A stretch of 64,000 nucleotides of DNA from Fidelibacterota bacterium. Lineage in GTDB: Bacteria; Pseudomonadota; Alphaproteobacteria; Rhodospirillales; Rhodospirillaceae. Each line of letters begins with the position of its first letter. The stretch's first letter is position 1. This document shows positions 30,349 through 40,329 of this stretch, one piece after another. Where the stretch lies: positions 124,001 through 188,000 of the forward strand of contig CANJBL010000005.1 in assembly GCA_947472795.1 (NCBI GenBank). Reading direction: 5' to 3'. Below the pieces are notes generated by a model. It was given only the letters and a program-made list of their open reading frames with translations, ran no database searches and was not told where the DNA came from. The position numbers and the translations under genes are program-made.

Positions 30349-30890
30349 GTGCGCCCCTTCTTGTGGTGCTCCATAAGGCGCGGCATCAACTCAACGAAAT
30401 TGCAGGGACGATGGCGGATATCGAGCTGAAACTTCAGAATCTCGTCCCAGCCCTGTTTCACCGCGCCCGTGGAACCAGGCAGCGCGAACAGATACGTGCC
30501 GTGCGCAACGCCCGCGGTGGCACGCGATTGCACGGTAGATGTGCCGATGGTCTTGAAGCTCAGCCAGCGGAAGAGTTCGCCAAAACCCTCGATCTCTTTC
30601 TCGCATACCAGCTTGAAAGCTTCCGGCGTTACGTCACGCCCCGTCACACCTGTGCCGCCCGTGGTGATGACACAATCGACCGCCGGGTCGGCGATCCATT
30701 GCTTCAGCTTAGCCGCGATCAAGGCCACATCATCCGTGATAATCGCACGGTCCGCGAGCCGATGCCCGGCTTGCGTGAAACGCTCGACGAGCGCGTCGCC
30801 CGACGTGTCATTCTCAGGTGTGCGCGTATCCGACACCGTCATGACCGCGATGGCGATGGGCACAAAAGTTCTGCTCTCGTCGATGCCCAT
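30345..30890 (-). CDS. moaB: Molybdenum cofactor biosynthesis protein MoaB
   Basis: A 181-residue MoaB/MogA-family protein that binds molybdopterin and takes part in its adenylylation. Visible motifs are VMTVSDTRTPENDTSG, CVITTGGTGVTGRDVTPEA and LFALPGSTGAVKQGWDEIL. The length fits MoaB. It sits 3 bp after the UDG gene and overlaps the peroxiredoxin start. No other moa gene is in the window. Confidence 0.93.
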   Translation of the reverse strand: MGIDESRTFVPIAIAVMTVSDTRTPENDTSGDALVERFTQAGHRLADRAIITDDVALIAAKLKQWIADPAVDCVITTGGTGVTGRDVTPEAFKLVCEKEIEGFGELFRWLSFKTIGTSTVQSRATAGVAHGTYLFALPGSTGAVKQGWDEILKFQLDIRHRPCNFVELMPRLMEHHKKGRT

Positions 30891-30893
30891 GGG

Positions 30894-31736
30894 TCAGACC
30901 ACCGGTGTTTCGTTGAGTTTCTGCTTGATGGCCAGCAGATCCCGCCACGCAAAACGCTTCTGCTGCGGCGAGCGTAATAGATAGGCCGGATGAAACAGCG
31001 CCATGGCCGGGATAGGGCGCGATAGCCCCGGCGTCTCGTACTCGTACCAGCGCCCCCGCAATTTTGTGATGCCGAGCGGCTTGGCGAGAAGCGTCTTGGC
31101 CGACATGCCGCCCACGAACACCAGCACAGCCGGGTCCACCAGTTCGATATGCCGCTGCACGAACGGCAGACACGCAGCGATCTCTTCATCGGTCGGCGCG
31201 CGGTTGCCGGGCGGGCGCCAGAAGACGATGTTGGTGATATAGGCGTTCTCGGTACGGCTGAGCCCGACGGAGCCCAGCATGCGATCGAGAAGCTTGCCCG
31301 AAACACCAACGAACGGCAGGCCCTGACGGTCTTCGTCCGCGCCTGGCGCTTCGCCAATGAACATGATGCGCGCTTCGGGATTTCCATCAGCAAAAACGGT
31401 GCGGCTCGCAAATTGCTTGAGCCCGCAGCCGGTAAAACTTTCCACAGCGGCTTTCAACTCCGCCACAGTGTGCGCGGCCTGCGCGATGTGCGTTGCGCTG
31501 CCCTCCGCGACCGCCGGCGGTACTTGCGGAAGTGTCTCGCGGACAATGGAAACAGGTGCGGCAGCGATTGGTGCGGGCACGGGCTGCGCAGGTGGCGCCG
31601 GCGCCGCTGGTTGCGATGGCCCGCGTGACACGTAGCGATTGATGGGCTGTTCGCCGATCGCTTCATCCACACCCGCGTCCGCATACCAGCGTAAGAGCTG
31701 GACCGGACCTTCGAGGCGGGGATCGGCTTCGATCAT
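30894..31736 (-). CDS. Uracil-DNA glycosylase, family 4-like, with reduced Fe-S cysteines
   Basis: Removes uracil from DNA. The 280-residue protein has a Pro/Ala linker at about 38-70, then the family-4 core: [17 protein letters not shown] (catalytic motif A), [14 protein letters not shown], and HPAYLLRSP (motif B). Family 4 normally ligates a 4Fe-4S cluster with CxxC plus two later Cys. Here the first pair reads FTGC and the third position reads FWRPP, leaving only two of the four. The same loss is, as I recall, common in alphaproteobacterial relatives. The ATG overlaps the stop of the upstream small gene (ATGA). Confidence 0.9.
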   Translation of the reverse strand: MIEADPRLEGPVQLLRWYADAGVDEAIGEQPINRYVSRGPSQPAAPAPPAQPVPAPIAAAPVSIVRETLPQVPPAVAEGSATHIAQAAHTVAELKAAVESFTGCGLKQFASRTVFADGNPEARIMFIGEAPGADEDRQGLPFVGVSGKLLDRMLGSVGLSRTENAYITNIVFWRPPGNRAPTDEEIAACLPFVQRHIELVDPAVLVFVGGMSAKTLLAKPLGITKLRGRWYEYETPGLSRPIPAMALFHPAYLLRSPQQKRFAWRDLLAIKQKLNETPVV

Positions 31737-32044
31737 CAGAGTTGATGCGGCGCTTTGCCGTCAGCGGCGGCTTCCTGTGCCGTCAGCACGCGCTCGGCGG
31801 ACAACGCCTTGCGGTAGAACCACAAGCTGAACCACAGCACGATGGGCACGCTGCACGCGCCGGCCAGCTGCATCAGGTGGATGACGTTGTTCTCGCCCCA
31901 GCGCGGCGGCAGGATACCCAGCGCTTCCATCATCTCCTCGAAAAGCCGGATGATGCCGAACCCGGCCACGGCGATAAGCACGCCAAGGGTGCCGGCGAAA
32001 AGCACGGTGGTCAGGAGGGCGATAACGACGGGATTCTTGCTCAA
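31736..32044 (-). CDS. Small two-helix membrane protein of unknown function
   Basis: A 102-residue protein with two membrane helices (about 5-30 and 55-75), a [14 protein letters not shown] loop, and a polar tail. I choose a TTG start at 32044 because AAGGA lies 8 nt before it and the frame gives a short hydrophilic N-end before the helix. An upstream in-frame ATG at 32161 would add 39 basic, low-complexity residues. It overlaps the UDG start. The family is not recognised. Confidence 0.6.
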   Translation of the reverse strand: MSKNPVVIALLTTVLFAGTLGVLIAVAGFGIIRLFEEMMEALGILPPRWGENNVIHLMQLAGACSVPIVLWFSLWFYRKALSAERVLTAQEAAADGKAPHQL

Positions 32045-32331
32045 AGCGCTGATCCTTGGTGAATGGCGACTTTCGGGGCTTTTTACCCCCGAGCCTAGCC
32101 TGTTCGGCCCGCGTTTCTGCCCCACCCTGGGGACCCTGGCAAGGGGGCGCCGAGAGTCCACATAGGCCCAAAACCCCTTGAAGTCCTTGGAGAAGCAGCA
32201 GGGTCAGAGTATATCTAAACCATTGCCGCAGCGGTGGAATAGCCGCACGGGGACAGGCGGCTTGGGATGCTCGGGACGTAATACGCTCGAGCGGAGACCT
32301 TCGGCCAGGCAGGGTGGCCAAGCAGGGTGGG

Positions 32332-33990
32332 ATGAGCGAACGCGAAGCAATGGAATTCGATGTGGTGGTGGTCGGCGCCGGCCCCGCCGGTCTTTCCGCC
32401 GCCATCCGCTTGAAGCAGTTGGCCGCTGCCGCCGAGCAGGAGATCTCCGTCTGCCTCATCGAAAAAGGCTCTGAAGTCGGTGCGCATATCCTCTCGGGCG
32501 CGGTCATCGATCCCATCGCCTTCAACGAACTCTTTCCCGACTGGAAGGAAAAGGGCGCGCCGCTGAATACAGCCGTGACCGCCGATCATTTCCTCTACCT
32601 CTCGGAGACCGGCTCAGCGCGGCTGCCCAACCTGTTCATGCCGCCGCTCATGAACAACCACGGCAACTACATTGTCAGTCTCGGCAACGTCTGCCGCTGG
32701 CTCGCGCAGCAAGCCGAAGCGTTGGGCGTCGAGATCTATCCCGGTTTCGCCGCAGCCGAAGTGCTCATCGACGAAACCGGCGCCGTGCGCGGCGTCGCCA
32801 CCGGCGACATGGGCGTGGGCCGCGACGGCGAGAAGACCGATCATTACGAGCCCGGCATCGAGCTTCGCGGCAAATACACACTCATCGCTGAAGGCGCACG
32901 CGGTTCGCTCGCCAAAGAGATCATCGCCAAGTACGACCTCGCCAAAGACAGCGACGTGCCGAAGTTCGGCCTTGGCATCAAGGAACTGTGGGAAGTCGAG
33001 CCGTCAAAGCACAAGCCCGGCCATGTCACGCACACCATGGGCTGGCCGCTGGACAGTTCCACGGGCGGCGGGTCTTTCATCTATCACCTGGAGAATAACC
33101 AGGTCGCCATCGGCTTCGTTGTGCATCTCAACTACAAGAACCCTTATCTCTCGCCCTTCGACGAGTTCCAGCGCTTGAAGCACCACCCAGCGGTGAAACC
33201 GTTGCTGGAAGGCGGACGGCGCATCTCTTACGGCGCGCGGGCCATCACCGAAGGTGGACTGCAATCCGTGCCCAAGCTCACCTTCCCGGGGGGAGCGCTC
33301 ATTGGCTGCGCCGCCGGCTTCGTCAATCTGCCGCGCATAAAAGGCAGCCACAACGCCATGAAGACCGGCATGATCGCCGCCGAAGCCGCTTTCGCCGCCG
33401 TGAAAGAAGGCCGCGCGCAGGACGAACTGACCGCCTATCCCGCCGCCTACCGCAAGAGCTGGGTTTATAAAGACCTGAAGCGTGTGCGCAACGTGAAGCC
33501 CTTGTGGAGCAGGTTTGGCCTTTACGGCGGACTGTTCCTGGGCGGCATAGATATGTGGATGAATCAGCTCGGCATCGGCTTGCCCTTCACGCTGAAGCAC
33601 GGCAAGTCCGACGACGCGACGCTGATCCCCGCCGCGAACGCCACACCCATCGCCTATCCTAAGCCGGATGGGAAAATCTCTTTCGACAAGCTGTCCTCGG
33701 TGTTCATCTCCAACACCAACCACGAGGAAAACCAGCCGATCCATCTGAAGCTCACAGATCCGAGTGTGCCCATCGGCGTCAATCTGCCGCTCTGGGCAGA
33801 GCCTGCGCAGCGCTACTGCCCTGCCGGCGTGTATGAAGTGGTGGATAACGACGCCGGTGGTGGAAAACGCTTTCAAATCAACGCGCAGAACTGCGTCCAC
33901 TGCAAGACGTGCGATGTTAAGGACCCCAGCCGCAATATCACCTGGACCGTGCCCCAGGGCGGCGGAGGTCCGAACTATCCCAACATGTAA
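32332..33990 (+). CDS. Electron transfer flavoprotein-ubiquinone oxidoreductase
   Basis: Passes electrons from ETF (fatty-acid and amino-acid oxidation) to ubiquinone at the inner membrane. The 552-residue protein shows the FAD motif VVVVGAGPAGLSAAIRL near the N-end and GCAAGFVNLPRIKGSHNAM in the middle. The C-terminal 4Fe-4S site has Cys residues in YCPAGVYE and NCVHCKTCDVKDP. Three ATGs are in frame (32314, 32332, 32350). 32332 gives the MSEREAMEFD N-end common in the family, with AGGGTGGG just upstream. No ETF alpha or beta gene is in the window. Confidence 0.95.
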   Translation: MSEREAMEFDVVVVGAGPAGLSAAIRLKQLAAAAEQEISVCLIEKGSEVGAHILSGAVIDPIAFNELFPDWKEKGAPLNTAVTADHFLYLSETGSARLPNLFMPPLMNNHGNYIVSLGNVCRWLAQQAEALGVEIYPGFAAAEVLIDETGAVRGVATGDMGVGRDGEKTDHYEPGIELRGKYTLIAEGARGSLAKEIIAKYDLAKDSDVPKFGLGIKELWEVEPSKHKPGHVTHTMGWPLDSSTGGGSFIYHLENNQVAIGFVVHLNYKNPYLSPFDEFQRLKHHPAVKPLLEGGRRISYGARAITEGGLQSVPKLTFPGGALIGCAAGFVNLPRIKGSHNAMKTGMIAAEAAFAAVKEGRAQDELTAYPAAYRKSWVYKDLKRVRNVKPLWSRFGLYGGLFLGGIDMWMNQLGIGLPFTLKHGKSDDATLIPAANATPIAYPKPDGKISFDKLSSVFISNTNHEENQPIHLKLTDPSVPIGVNLPLWAEPAQRYCPAGVYEVVDNDAGGGKRFQINAQNCVHCKTCDVKDPSRNITWTVPQGGGGPNYPNM

Positions 33991-34125
33991 CCGTGAACAT
34001 TACAGCTCGGTGGGGCGGACCTTTGGGGTTTCCCCCTCGCAGGCGAGACGGTTAAACTCACCGCACATATTTGAGTGACACGATCTGCCCCGCCTGTAGG
34101 CCGGGCCGGAAGGGATTAGAGCACC

Positions 34126-35907
34126 ATGACGTTTTTCTCCACCCCGCTGAAGCAACTCGGCTGGCCTTTGATTCTGTGCCTTGGCGCAGCTCTGGCGGCA
34201 ACGCTTGGCATCGCCATTGGCGGCAAACTGAGCACCAATAGCGCGCTAGCCGTCGGCAGCAACGCACCCAAGGCCGCAGCGGCCACGGCAACACCGGCAA
34301 CACGACCGGAAGCCACGAATCTCGCCGCGGCGTACCTCTCGGGCCGTCATGCGGAGATCAATGCGGACGCCGAGAAGGCAGTGAAATTCTATGACCGCGT
34401 CACTGGTCTCGACCCGGAGAATTTGAACGCTGTTCAGAGCACCTATTTCCTCGCCACGCAGAATGGCGATTTCGCGGCGGCGGTTCCGGCGGCGCGCCGC
34501 TCCTACGACGCCAACCCGCGCCGTGGCATGGCCTCGGTCATCCTCGCAGTGGATCAGATCAAGGCCGGTGAATACGCGAAAGCTTTTGCCTACCTGCCGC
34601 GCTCCTCCGCCCAGACCATGAACGCCTTCGCCCTGCCGGTGATGCGCGCCTGGGCCATCGCGCCGCAACGCACCGTCGAGAACGCCATCGACGAACTCCA
34701 GGGCCTGAAGAACTTCCAGGAGACCGCCAGCCTCGTTGATGCCGTGACCGGCCAGCTGAACGAATTCTATGGCCGCAAGCCCGAAGCACTCGCCGCTTAT
34801 GACGCGCTTGCCGCGCGCGCTGAGAACAAGGACTTCCTCTTCTCGATGCTGAGTGCCGCGGCCGAAGGCTATCACCGCCTCGGCAAAGATGATCAGATCA
34901 AGCCGCTCTTCGACCGCTTCAACAAGGTCCACGCCGCATCGCCCACGGTCGATGCTTATGCCGCCATCGTCGCCAAGATGCCGGTGCGCAAGGTGACGCC
35001 CGCCGAAGGCATGGCGGACGCCATGTTCATGTCGGCCGAACTCCTGCTCATGAACGATCCCAACGAAGTGCGCGCCCAGATCGCCACGGCTTACGCGCAG
35101 GCCGCGCTCTATCTCAATCCCGATCTCGACATCGCCCGCCGCTTCATCGGCAGCACGCTAGCGGCCCGCAACCACTTCGATGAATCCAATGCCATCCTGG
35201 CAAGTTTGAAGAAGACCTCGCCGGGTTATCTTGAAGTGCAGATGCAGATCGCCGAAAACCTGCTGCGCATGAACAAGACCGACGAAGCGCTGGCGGCCCT
35301 GCAATCGGTGTTAAAGGATAAACCCACCTGGGCGGAAGCCCACGTGGCCACGGGCGACATCCTGCGCCAGCAGAAAAAGTTCAACGAGTCCGTGACGGCT
35401 TACGACAACGCCCTCAAATATGCCGGCAACAGGCCCGAGAACTGGGCCATTTATTACTCGCGCGGCATTTCGCTTGAGCGCAACAAGAACTGGGATGCCG
35501 CCGAGAAGGATTTCCGCAAGGCGCTCGAGCTGCGCCCGGACGACCCCAACATCCTCAACTACCTCGGTTACTCTTACCTCGATCGCGGCGTGAAGCTGGG
35601 TGAAGCCCGCCGCCTCATCGAGAACGCCTACAGGCAGCGCCCCAACGACGGCTACATCATCGACAGCTTTGGCTGGGCGCTCTACATGAACGGTGAGTAT
35701 GCACAGGCGGTGCAGAGCCTCGAGAAGGCGGTGGAATCCACGCCCGCCGATGCCACCGTCAACGAGCATCTTGGCGACGTCTATTGGAAGGTGGGCCGGC
35801 GTAACGAAGCGCGCTTCCAGTGGGAGCGCGCACTCGGTCTTGAGATCGACGAGGAATTGCGCGTCGGCCTGCGCAAGAAGCTCGAGCGCGGCCTCGCGCA
35901 GAAATAA
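34126..35907 (+). CDS. TPR-repeat protein with N-terminal membrane anchor
   Basis: A 593-residue protein. A single hydrophobic helix (about 10-30) is followed by a Pro/Ala linker, then by helical TPR units through to the end. Clear TPR matches include AEKAVKFYDRVTGLDPEN, a run at about 400-440, AAEKDFRKALELRPDDPNILNYLGYSYLD (given in part), and AVQSLEKAVESTPADATVNEHLG. The end resembles the TPR proteins linked to envelope biogenesis and found upstream of ispE in many Alphaproteobacteria. No enzyme domain is seen. It is 24 bp before ispE and probably cotranscribed. Confidence 0.85.
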   Translation: MTFFSTPLKQLGWPLILCLGAALAATLGIAIGGKLSTNSALAVGSNAPKAAAATATPATRPEATNLAAAYLSGRHAEINADAEKAVKFYDRVTGLDPENLNAVQSTYFLATQNGDFAAAVPAARRSYDANPRRGMASVILAVDQIKAGEYAKAFAYLPRSSAQTMNAFALPVMRAWAIAPQRTVENAIDELQGLKNFQETASLVDAVTGQLNEFYGRKPEALAAYDALAARAENKDFLFSMLSAAAEGYHRLGKDDQIKPLFDRFNKVHAASPTVDAYAAIVAKMPVRKVTPAEGMADAMFMSAELLLMNDPNEVRAQIATAYAQAALYLNPDLDIARRFIGSTLAARNHFDESNAILASLKKTSPGYLEVQMQIAENLLRMNKTDEALAALQSVLKDKPTWAEAHVATGDILRQQKKFNESVTAYDNALKYAGNRPENWAIYYSRGISLERNKNWDAAEKDFRKALELRPDDPNILNYLGYSYLDRGVKLGEARRLIENAYRQRPNDGYIIDSFGWALYMNGEYAQAVQSLEKAVESTPADATVNEHLGDVYWKVGRRNEARFQWERALGLEIDEELRVGLRKKLERGLAQK

Positions 35908-35931
35908 GCGGCGCATCTCGAAAGATCAGCC

Positions 35932-36822
35932 ATGATTGCTGGCGCAATCGGCGCGGCGGCGCCCGCAAAGATCAATCTCGCTCTGCATGTCTGCGGCAAA
36001 CGCGAGGACGGGTATCACCTGTTGGACTCGCTCGTGGTGTTTGCCGGCGTCGGCGACCGCATCTCCGTCGTGCCCTCACCTGAACTACGTCTCATCCTGA
36101 ATGGTCCCTTCGGTGCGGCGCTGAAATCCGAGGATGACAATCTCGTCCTGCGCGCGGCGCGCCTGCTGGCCACGGTCCATGGCCGCGATGCCAACGTCGA
36201 GATCACGCTCACGAAGAACTTACCGGTCGCCTCAGGCATCGGCGGCGGCTCGGCAGACGCGGCGGCCACGCTCGGCGCCTGTGCCCGTCTGTGGAATGTG
36301 GATCTTGCACAGCTGCCGCATGCCGAAATCGCCGCGCGTCTCGGCGCCGATGTGCCGGTGTGTGTGGAAGGTGTGCCCGCCTTCATGAGCGGCATCGGCG
36401 AGGTCATCGCGCACGCACCGCCGCTCCCACTCGCCTGGCTGCTATTGGTGAACCCTGGCGTACCCCTGGCCACCAGAGCCGTGTTCGAAGCCTTGCGGGG
36501 GCGTTTCTCGGCACCCATGCCGCGTCATGGATTTGTCGATCTGGCCAATGCCGAGGCCTTAGCCAAAATGCTGAAGCTCTATACCAACGATCTCATGGCA
36601 CCGGCGGTCGAGCTGCGACCCGTCATTGGCGATGTGCTCAAAACCCTTGAAGCCCCCGGCGATTGCCTGCTCGCGCGCCTGTCCGGCAGCGGGCCAACCT
36701 GCTTTGGCCTTTATGCCGGCGAACCCCAGGCCCGGGCCGCCGCCCAGACCATTTCGGCGCAACAGCCCGGTTGGTGGGTCGCCCCGGCCCCCCTGCTGCG
36801 CGAAAATGGGGCTATCCTATAA
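35932..36822 (+). CDS. ispE: 4-diphosphocytidyl-2-C-methyl-D-erythritol kinase
   Basis: A GHMP kinase of the MEP isoprenoid pathway. The 296-residue protein shows PAKINLALHVCGKREDGYH at the N-end. The GHMP glycine loop is LPVASGIGGGSADAAATL, and the C-terminal motif is LARLSGSGPTCFGLY. The Lys and Asp expected for catalysis are in these motifs. It follows the TPR gene closely. Confidence 0.96.
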   Translation: MIAGAIGAAAPAKINLALHVCGKREDGYHLLDSLVVFAGVGDRISVVPSPELRLILNGPFGAALKSEDDNLVLRAARLLATVHGRDANVEITLTKNLPVASGIGGGSADAAATLGACARLWNVDLAQLPHAEIAARLGADVPVCVEGVPAFMSGIGEVIAHAPPLPLAWLLLVNPGVPLATRAVFEALRGRFSAPMPRHGFVDLANAEALAKMLKLYTNDLMAPAVELRPVIGDVLKTLEAPGDCLLARLSGSGPTCFGLYAGEPQARAAAQTISAQQPGWWVAPAPLLRENGAIL

Positions 36823-36915
36823 GGGGTTAGATCACCCCGGCGGGAATGAGCCATCCCGCTCCCCCGCCTCGGAAATGTGAGTTGATTCAGCATTGAGCTG
36901 GCCTATCTTCGCCGC

Positions 36916-38988
36916 ATGAAACAGCTTCTTCGCCTTGTCGGGCTTTGCCTTGCCCTCATCACAGCCTCGGCCGCTTATGCAGATAGCAGCGCCGAGAGCG
37001 ACCACTTGCGCGCCGAGCTGACCGCCGAGCGCGCCACCGTCGCGCCCGGTGAGAGTCTTTGGGTCGCGCTCACCTTCACGATGAAGCCCAAGTGGCACAC
37101 CTACTGGAGCACGCCGGGCGATGCGGGATTGCCGCCGCAGATCGCGTGGACGCTGCCCGCCGGCGTCACGGCAGGGTCGTTGCAGTTCCCGCCGCCGGAG
37201 CAAGTGCCCTACGGTGAGCACGGCGAGTTCATGAACTTCGGTTACAGCGACAAGGTAACGCTGCTCACGGAATTCAAGGTTGCCGCCGATGCCGCACCAG
37301 CACCTTTCACCGCAACCGCGGCCGCGTCGTGGCTGGTGTGCTCCGACGTCTGCGTGCCGGAAGATGCGACCCTTACGCTGCCGCTCACCATCGGTGCGGC
37401 GCCACAGACCGCCAGCACGCCTGCTGGCGCCGCCATCGCCGCCGCGCGCGCCGCTCTGCCCAAGCCGGCGCCATGGCCCGTCAGCTTCGCGCGCAAAGAT
37501 AAAACCATCACCCTGTCTGCCGGCCCCGATATCGGCGCTGGCGCCTTCTCCGAAGTCACGTTCTTCCCCGCTGAAGACGGCGTACTCACCAACACGGCGC
37601 CCCAGAAAACCACCATTGGCGACAAAACGCTGCGTCTTGAAATGACCGTCGGCGCCACACCGCCAGCCAACGTCTCGGGCATGTTGGTGCTCGCACAAAA
37701 TGGCGAACGGGTCGGGTACGCTGTCGCGGCCCCTCTCACGGGCAGCGCCGCCCCCACCAATGCGGAAGTTTCCGCGATGCCACTGGTCCTCGCCTTCGTG
37801 TTCGCTTTCCTGGGCGGCATCATCCTCAACGTCATGCCGTGCGTGCTGCCAGTGCTGGTCATGAAGGCCATGAGCTTCATGTCGCGCGGCAATACCGATC
37901 CTGCGGCCCTGCGTCGTGATGGCCTCGCTTATACCGCTGGCGTCCTCGTCGCCTTCGGCGCCCTCGTTGGCGCACTCATCGCCTTGCGCGCGGCCGGCAG
38001 CGCCGTGGGATGGGGCTTCCAGCTTCAGTCACCTGCCTTCGTCGCGGCACTCTCTTACGTGATGCTGGCGCTCGGCCTCAACCTCTCGGGGGTGTTCACC
38101 ATCGGCGGCTCCTTCGGCGTCGGTCAGGAGCTTGCCTCTAAAGGTGGCGCAACCGGCTCCTTCTTCACGGGCCTCCTCGCAGTCGTGGTCGCCACGCCTT
38201 GTACCGCGCCGTTCATGGGCACTGCCGTCGGCTTCGCGCTCACGCAATCCCCGCTCGAAGCCATTCTGGTGTTTGAAGCCCTTGGCCTCGGCCTCGCGGC
38301 ACCTTATTTGCTTATCTGCTTCGTGCCTGGCATGGCGCGCCGTCTGCCGCGTCCTGGCGTCTGGATGGACCGCGTAAAGCAAGTCCTTGCTTTCCCGCTC
38401 TATGGTGCCGCGGCTTGGCTTATTTGGGTGGTGGCCCAACAATTGGAAGCGACGGAACTCGCGGGTGCTCTGGCTGGCCTCGTGCTCGTAGGCTTCATCG
38501 CCTGGCTCTACGGCACGGCGCAACAGTCCTCCGGTACGGGCCGCGCGGTGGCGCTCGTCACCGCGGCCCTCGCTTTCCTGGCCACGGTTGGTTTGACTGT
38601 AACCCTCGGCAGCGCTCCGCCCGCCAAGGGTGCGGGCACGCAAGCCGCCGGTAGTGAGCCTTACACCGCCGCCCGTCTCGCCGCCTTGCGTGCCGAAGGC
38701 CGCCCGGTGTTCATCGACTTCACCGCTGCCTGGTGCATCACCTGTAAAGTGAACGAGCGCATCGCGCTCTCGAAGCCCGAGGTCAGCGATGCCTTTAAGA
38801 GCGCCAACGTCGCCTATCTCATTGGCGACTGGACCAATCGTAATGCCGAGATCAGCGCCGCCCTCCAGGCCGTGGGCCGCGACGGCGTGCCGCTCTACCT
38901 CTACTATGGGGTCGGCGCCAAGGAACCTCAGGTCCTGCCCCAGGTCCTCACGGCCTCCACGGTGGTTGCCGCCGTCACCGGCAAATAA
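36916..38988 (+). CDS. DsbD/ScsB-type thiol:disulfide interchange protein
   Basis: Moves electrons from cytoplasmic thioredoxin across the membrane to periplasmic thiol proteins. The 690-residue protein has a signal peptide (to about residue 22). A periplasmic N-terminal domain with the redox pair CSDVC follows at about residue 139. Eight or so membrane helices (about 290-575) carry NVMPCVLPVLVMKA and VVATPCTAPFMG, each with an embedded Cys. The C-terminal thioredoxin-like domain contains TAAWCITCKVNE. All three redox centres are present. It may serve the exported peroxiredoxin or cytochrome c maturation, which is inferred. Confidence 0.92.
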   Translation: MKQLLRLVGLCLALITASAAYADSSAESDHLRAELTAERATVAPGESLWVALTFTMKPKWHTYWSTPGDAGLPPQIAWTLPAGVTAGSLQFPPPEQVPYGEHGEFMNFGYSDKVTLLTEFKVAADAAPAPFTATAAASWLVCSDVCVPEDATLTLPLTIGAAPQTASTPAGAAIAAARAALPKPAPWPVSFARKDKTITLSAGPDIGAGAFSEVTFFPAEDGVLTNTAPQKTTIGDKTLRLEMTVGATPPANVSGMLVLAQNGERVGYAVAAPLTGSAAPTNAEVSAMPLVLAFVFAFLGGIILNVMPCVLPVLVMKAMSFMSRGNTDPAALRRDGLAYTAGVLVAFGALVGALIALRAAGSAVGWGFQLQSPAFVAALSYVMLALGLNLSGVFTIGGSFGVGQELASKGGATGSFFTGLLAVVVATPCTAPFMGTAVGFALTQSPLEAILVFEALGLGLAAPYLLICFVPGMARRLPRPGVWMDRVKQVLAFPLYGAAAWLIWVVAQQLEATELAGALAGLVLVGFIAWLYGTAQQSSGTGRAVALVTAALAFLATVGLTVTLGSAPPAKGAGTQAAGSEPYTAARLAALRAEGRPVFIDFTAAWCITCKVNERIALSKPEVSDAFKSANVAYLIGDWTNRNAEISAALQAVGRDGVPLYLYYGVGAKEPQVLPQVLTASTVVAAVTGK

Positions 38989-39076
38989 CGCTTAACCTCT
39001 GGTATTCCGCGGAACTTTCACCGTTGCGGGCGAGGGGCTATTTCCCCTAATGTCCGCGCCGCTGCGTAAGGCTTGC

Positions 39077-39150
39077 TGGGGCGTCGCCAAGCGGTAAGGC
39101 AGCGGTTTTTGGTACCGCCATCCCAGGTTCGATCCCTGGCGCCCCAGCCA
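39077..39150 (+). tRNA. tRNA-Gln (anticodon TTG)
   Basis: The acceptor arm TGGGGCG pairs with CGCCCCA. The anticodon stem GCGGT/ACCGC carries the loop TTTTGGT, so the anticodon is TTG. The T-arm is CCAGG-TTCGATC-CCTGG, and the discriminator G is followed by an encoded CCA. The 74-nt cloverleaf is complete. It is followed within 70 bp by an accessory-looking gene block. Confidence 0.97.
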
Positions 39151-39219
39151 AGCCTGTCTCACGCCGAGAAGTCCCTTTCGGCGACCTCACAGGTGCCTAG
39201 TATACCGAAGGCTTAAAGC

Positions 39220-40329
39220 ATGACTGTGAATAGCAATATCCACGTCGCTCCCCGGGATGACTCCGCCACTGCTCTTGCCGCCGATTTATCCGAAAATTTG
39301 GCGCTCCTGACGCAAGCCAAAAACCTCGCGCAAAGCCGGGAATGGGATAGTGCTGAAAGCGGTCTTTTGAATCTGGCCAGGAACATCGCCTTCTTGCGTG
39401 CTTGCAATAAGGTTGCACGTGGCGAGTTGGACTGGCGTGAAGATGCCGCCGAACATATCAAAATCGTACGCGCCTTTTGGCCGACGCTGAGCGAGGTTGT
39501 TGGCAAGCAGGGATGGTTCGAGAAGGCTCTTGCGGAAGCGCGAGCACCGGTCGATCCCGCACACGAGCTTCATCAGCCGGAAACTTGGACAAAAGAAACG
39601 CCATCGAGGGTTGGCGATTCACATGTCGTACTTGTGACTTTCGGATCGACGGCTTTTCGCCCGCAACAGGAGCGTCTGGCGGTTTCAGCGATCACGGTCG
39701 GGGAAATCAATGAAGTCCGTCTGTGGACGTCCGAAGACTTGAAATCCACACGCTATTATCGTGACCACACAACTCTTCTAAATCGTCCGCGCGGCAAGGG
39801 GTACTGGGCCTGGAAGCCGTTCTTGATCTTTCTCGAGTTGTCGCGTCGCGCCGAGGGCGACTATGTCGTCTATTATGATTGCGGCAGGGATGAGGGTAAC
39901 TGCATCACCAGAAGCGTCCGGGACCTGATCGAGTGGTGCGCACGCGACCAAATCGGCATTATTCCCGGCATACCGATTCCAATCGCGGGCAGCAATAAGC
40001 TTTGGACAAAGCGTGACTGCTTCCATTTCATGGGATGCGATACGCCGAAGTACTGGAACGCGCCGCAGACAATGACCAATCTGTCCGTCTGGCGTAACTC
40101 ACCAAAAGCGCGTGAATTGGCGCGGCAGTGGATGGCCTTTTGTCTCGACCCACGAATCATTGCCGATGCGCCCAACGTTTGCGGGTTGCCTAATCATGAC
40201 GGGTTCCTGGATCATCGGCATGATCAGAGCATTCTGACAAACCTAGCGATGCAGCACGGCGTTAAGCCACCCGACTACCAAACGCCGGACATTAATGGTT
40301 TGGGGATAGCACTCAAACAGAGCAGGTAG
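39220..40329 (+). CDS. Glycosyltransferase-like protein, shorter member of a tandem pair
   Basis: A 369-residue protein that aligns over its whole length with the C-terminal 360 residues of the next gene. The core has HVVLVTFGSTAF at the start, LNRPRGKGYWAWKPFLI, the probable metal/sugar-nucleotide site VVYYDCGRDEGN, and FWTKRD-like LWTKRDCFHFMGCDTP. DPRIIADAPNVCGLP and HRHDQSILTNLA lie near the end. The GYWxWKP and Y-x-D-x-G motifs with an HRHDQS end recall uncharacterised GT-A-fold glycosyltransferases. The acceptor and sugar are unknown. It starts 69 bp after tRNA-Gln and shows no signal peptide or membrane segment. Confidence 0.65.
   Translation: MTVNSNIHVAPRDDSATALAADLSENLALLTQAKNLAQSREWDSAESGLLNLARNIAFLRACNKVARGELDWREDAAEHIKIVRAFWPTLSEVVGKQGWFEKALAEARAPVDPAHELHQPETWTKETPSRVGDSHVVLVTFGSTAFRPQQERLAVSAITVGEINEVRLWTSEDLKSTRYYRDHTTLLNRPRGKGYWAWKPFLIFLELSRRAEGDYVVYYDCGRDEGNCITRSVRDLIEWCARDQIGIIPGIPIPIAGSNKLWTKRDCFHFMGCDTPKYWNAPQTMTNLSVWRNSPKARELARQWMAFCLDPRIIADAPNVCGLPNHDGFLDHRHDQSILTNLAMQHGVKPPDYQTPDINGLGIALKQSR

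Noticed and set aside
32045-32331. Possible small RNA or gene in the 287-bp gap before the ETF-QO gene
   Set aside because: I saw no stable hairpin with a T-run and no frame with a ribosome site. It is probably only the two divergent promoters.
36840-36859. GCGGGA / TCCCGC hairpin after ispE
   Set aside because: The stem is only six pairs with an 8-nt loop and no T-run, which is too weak to call a terminator.
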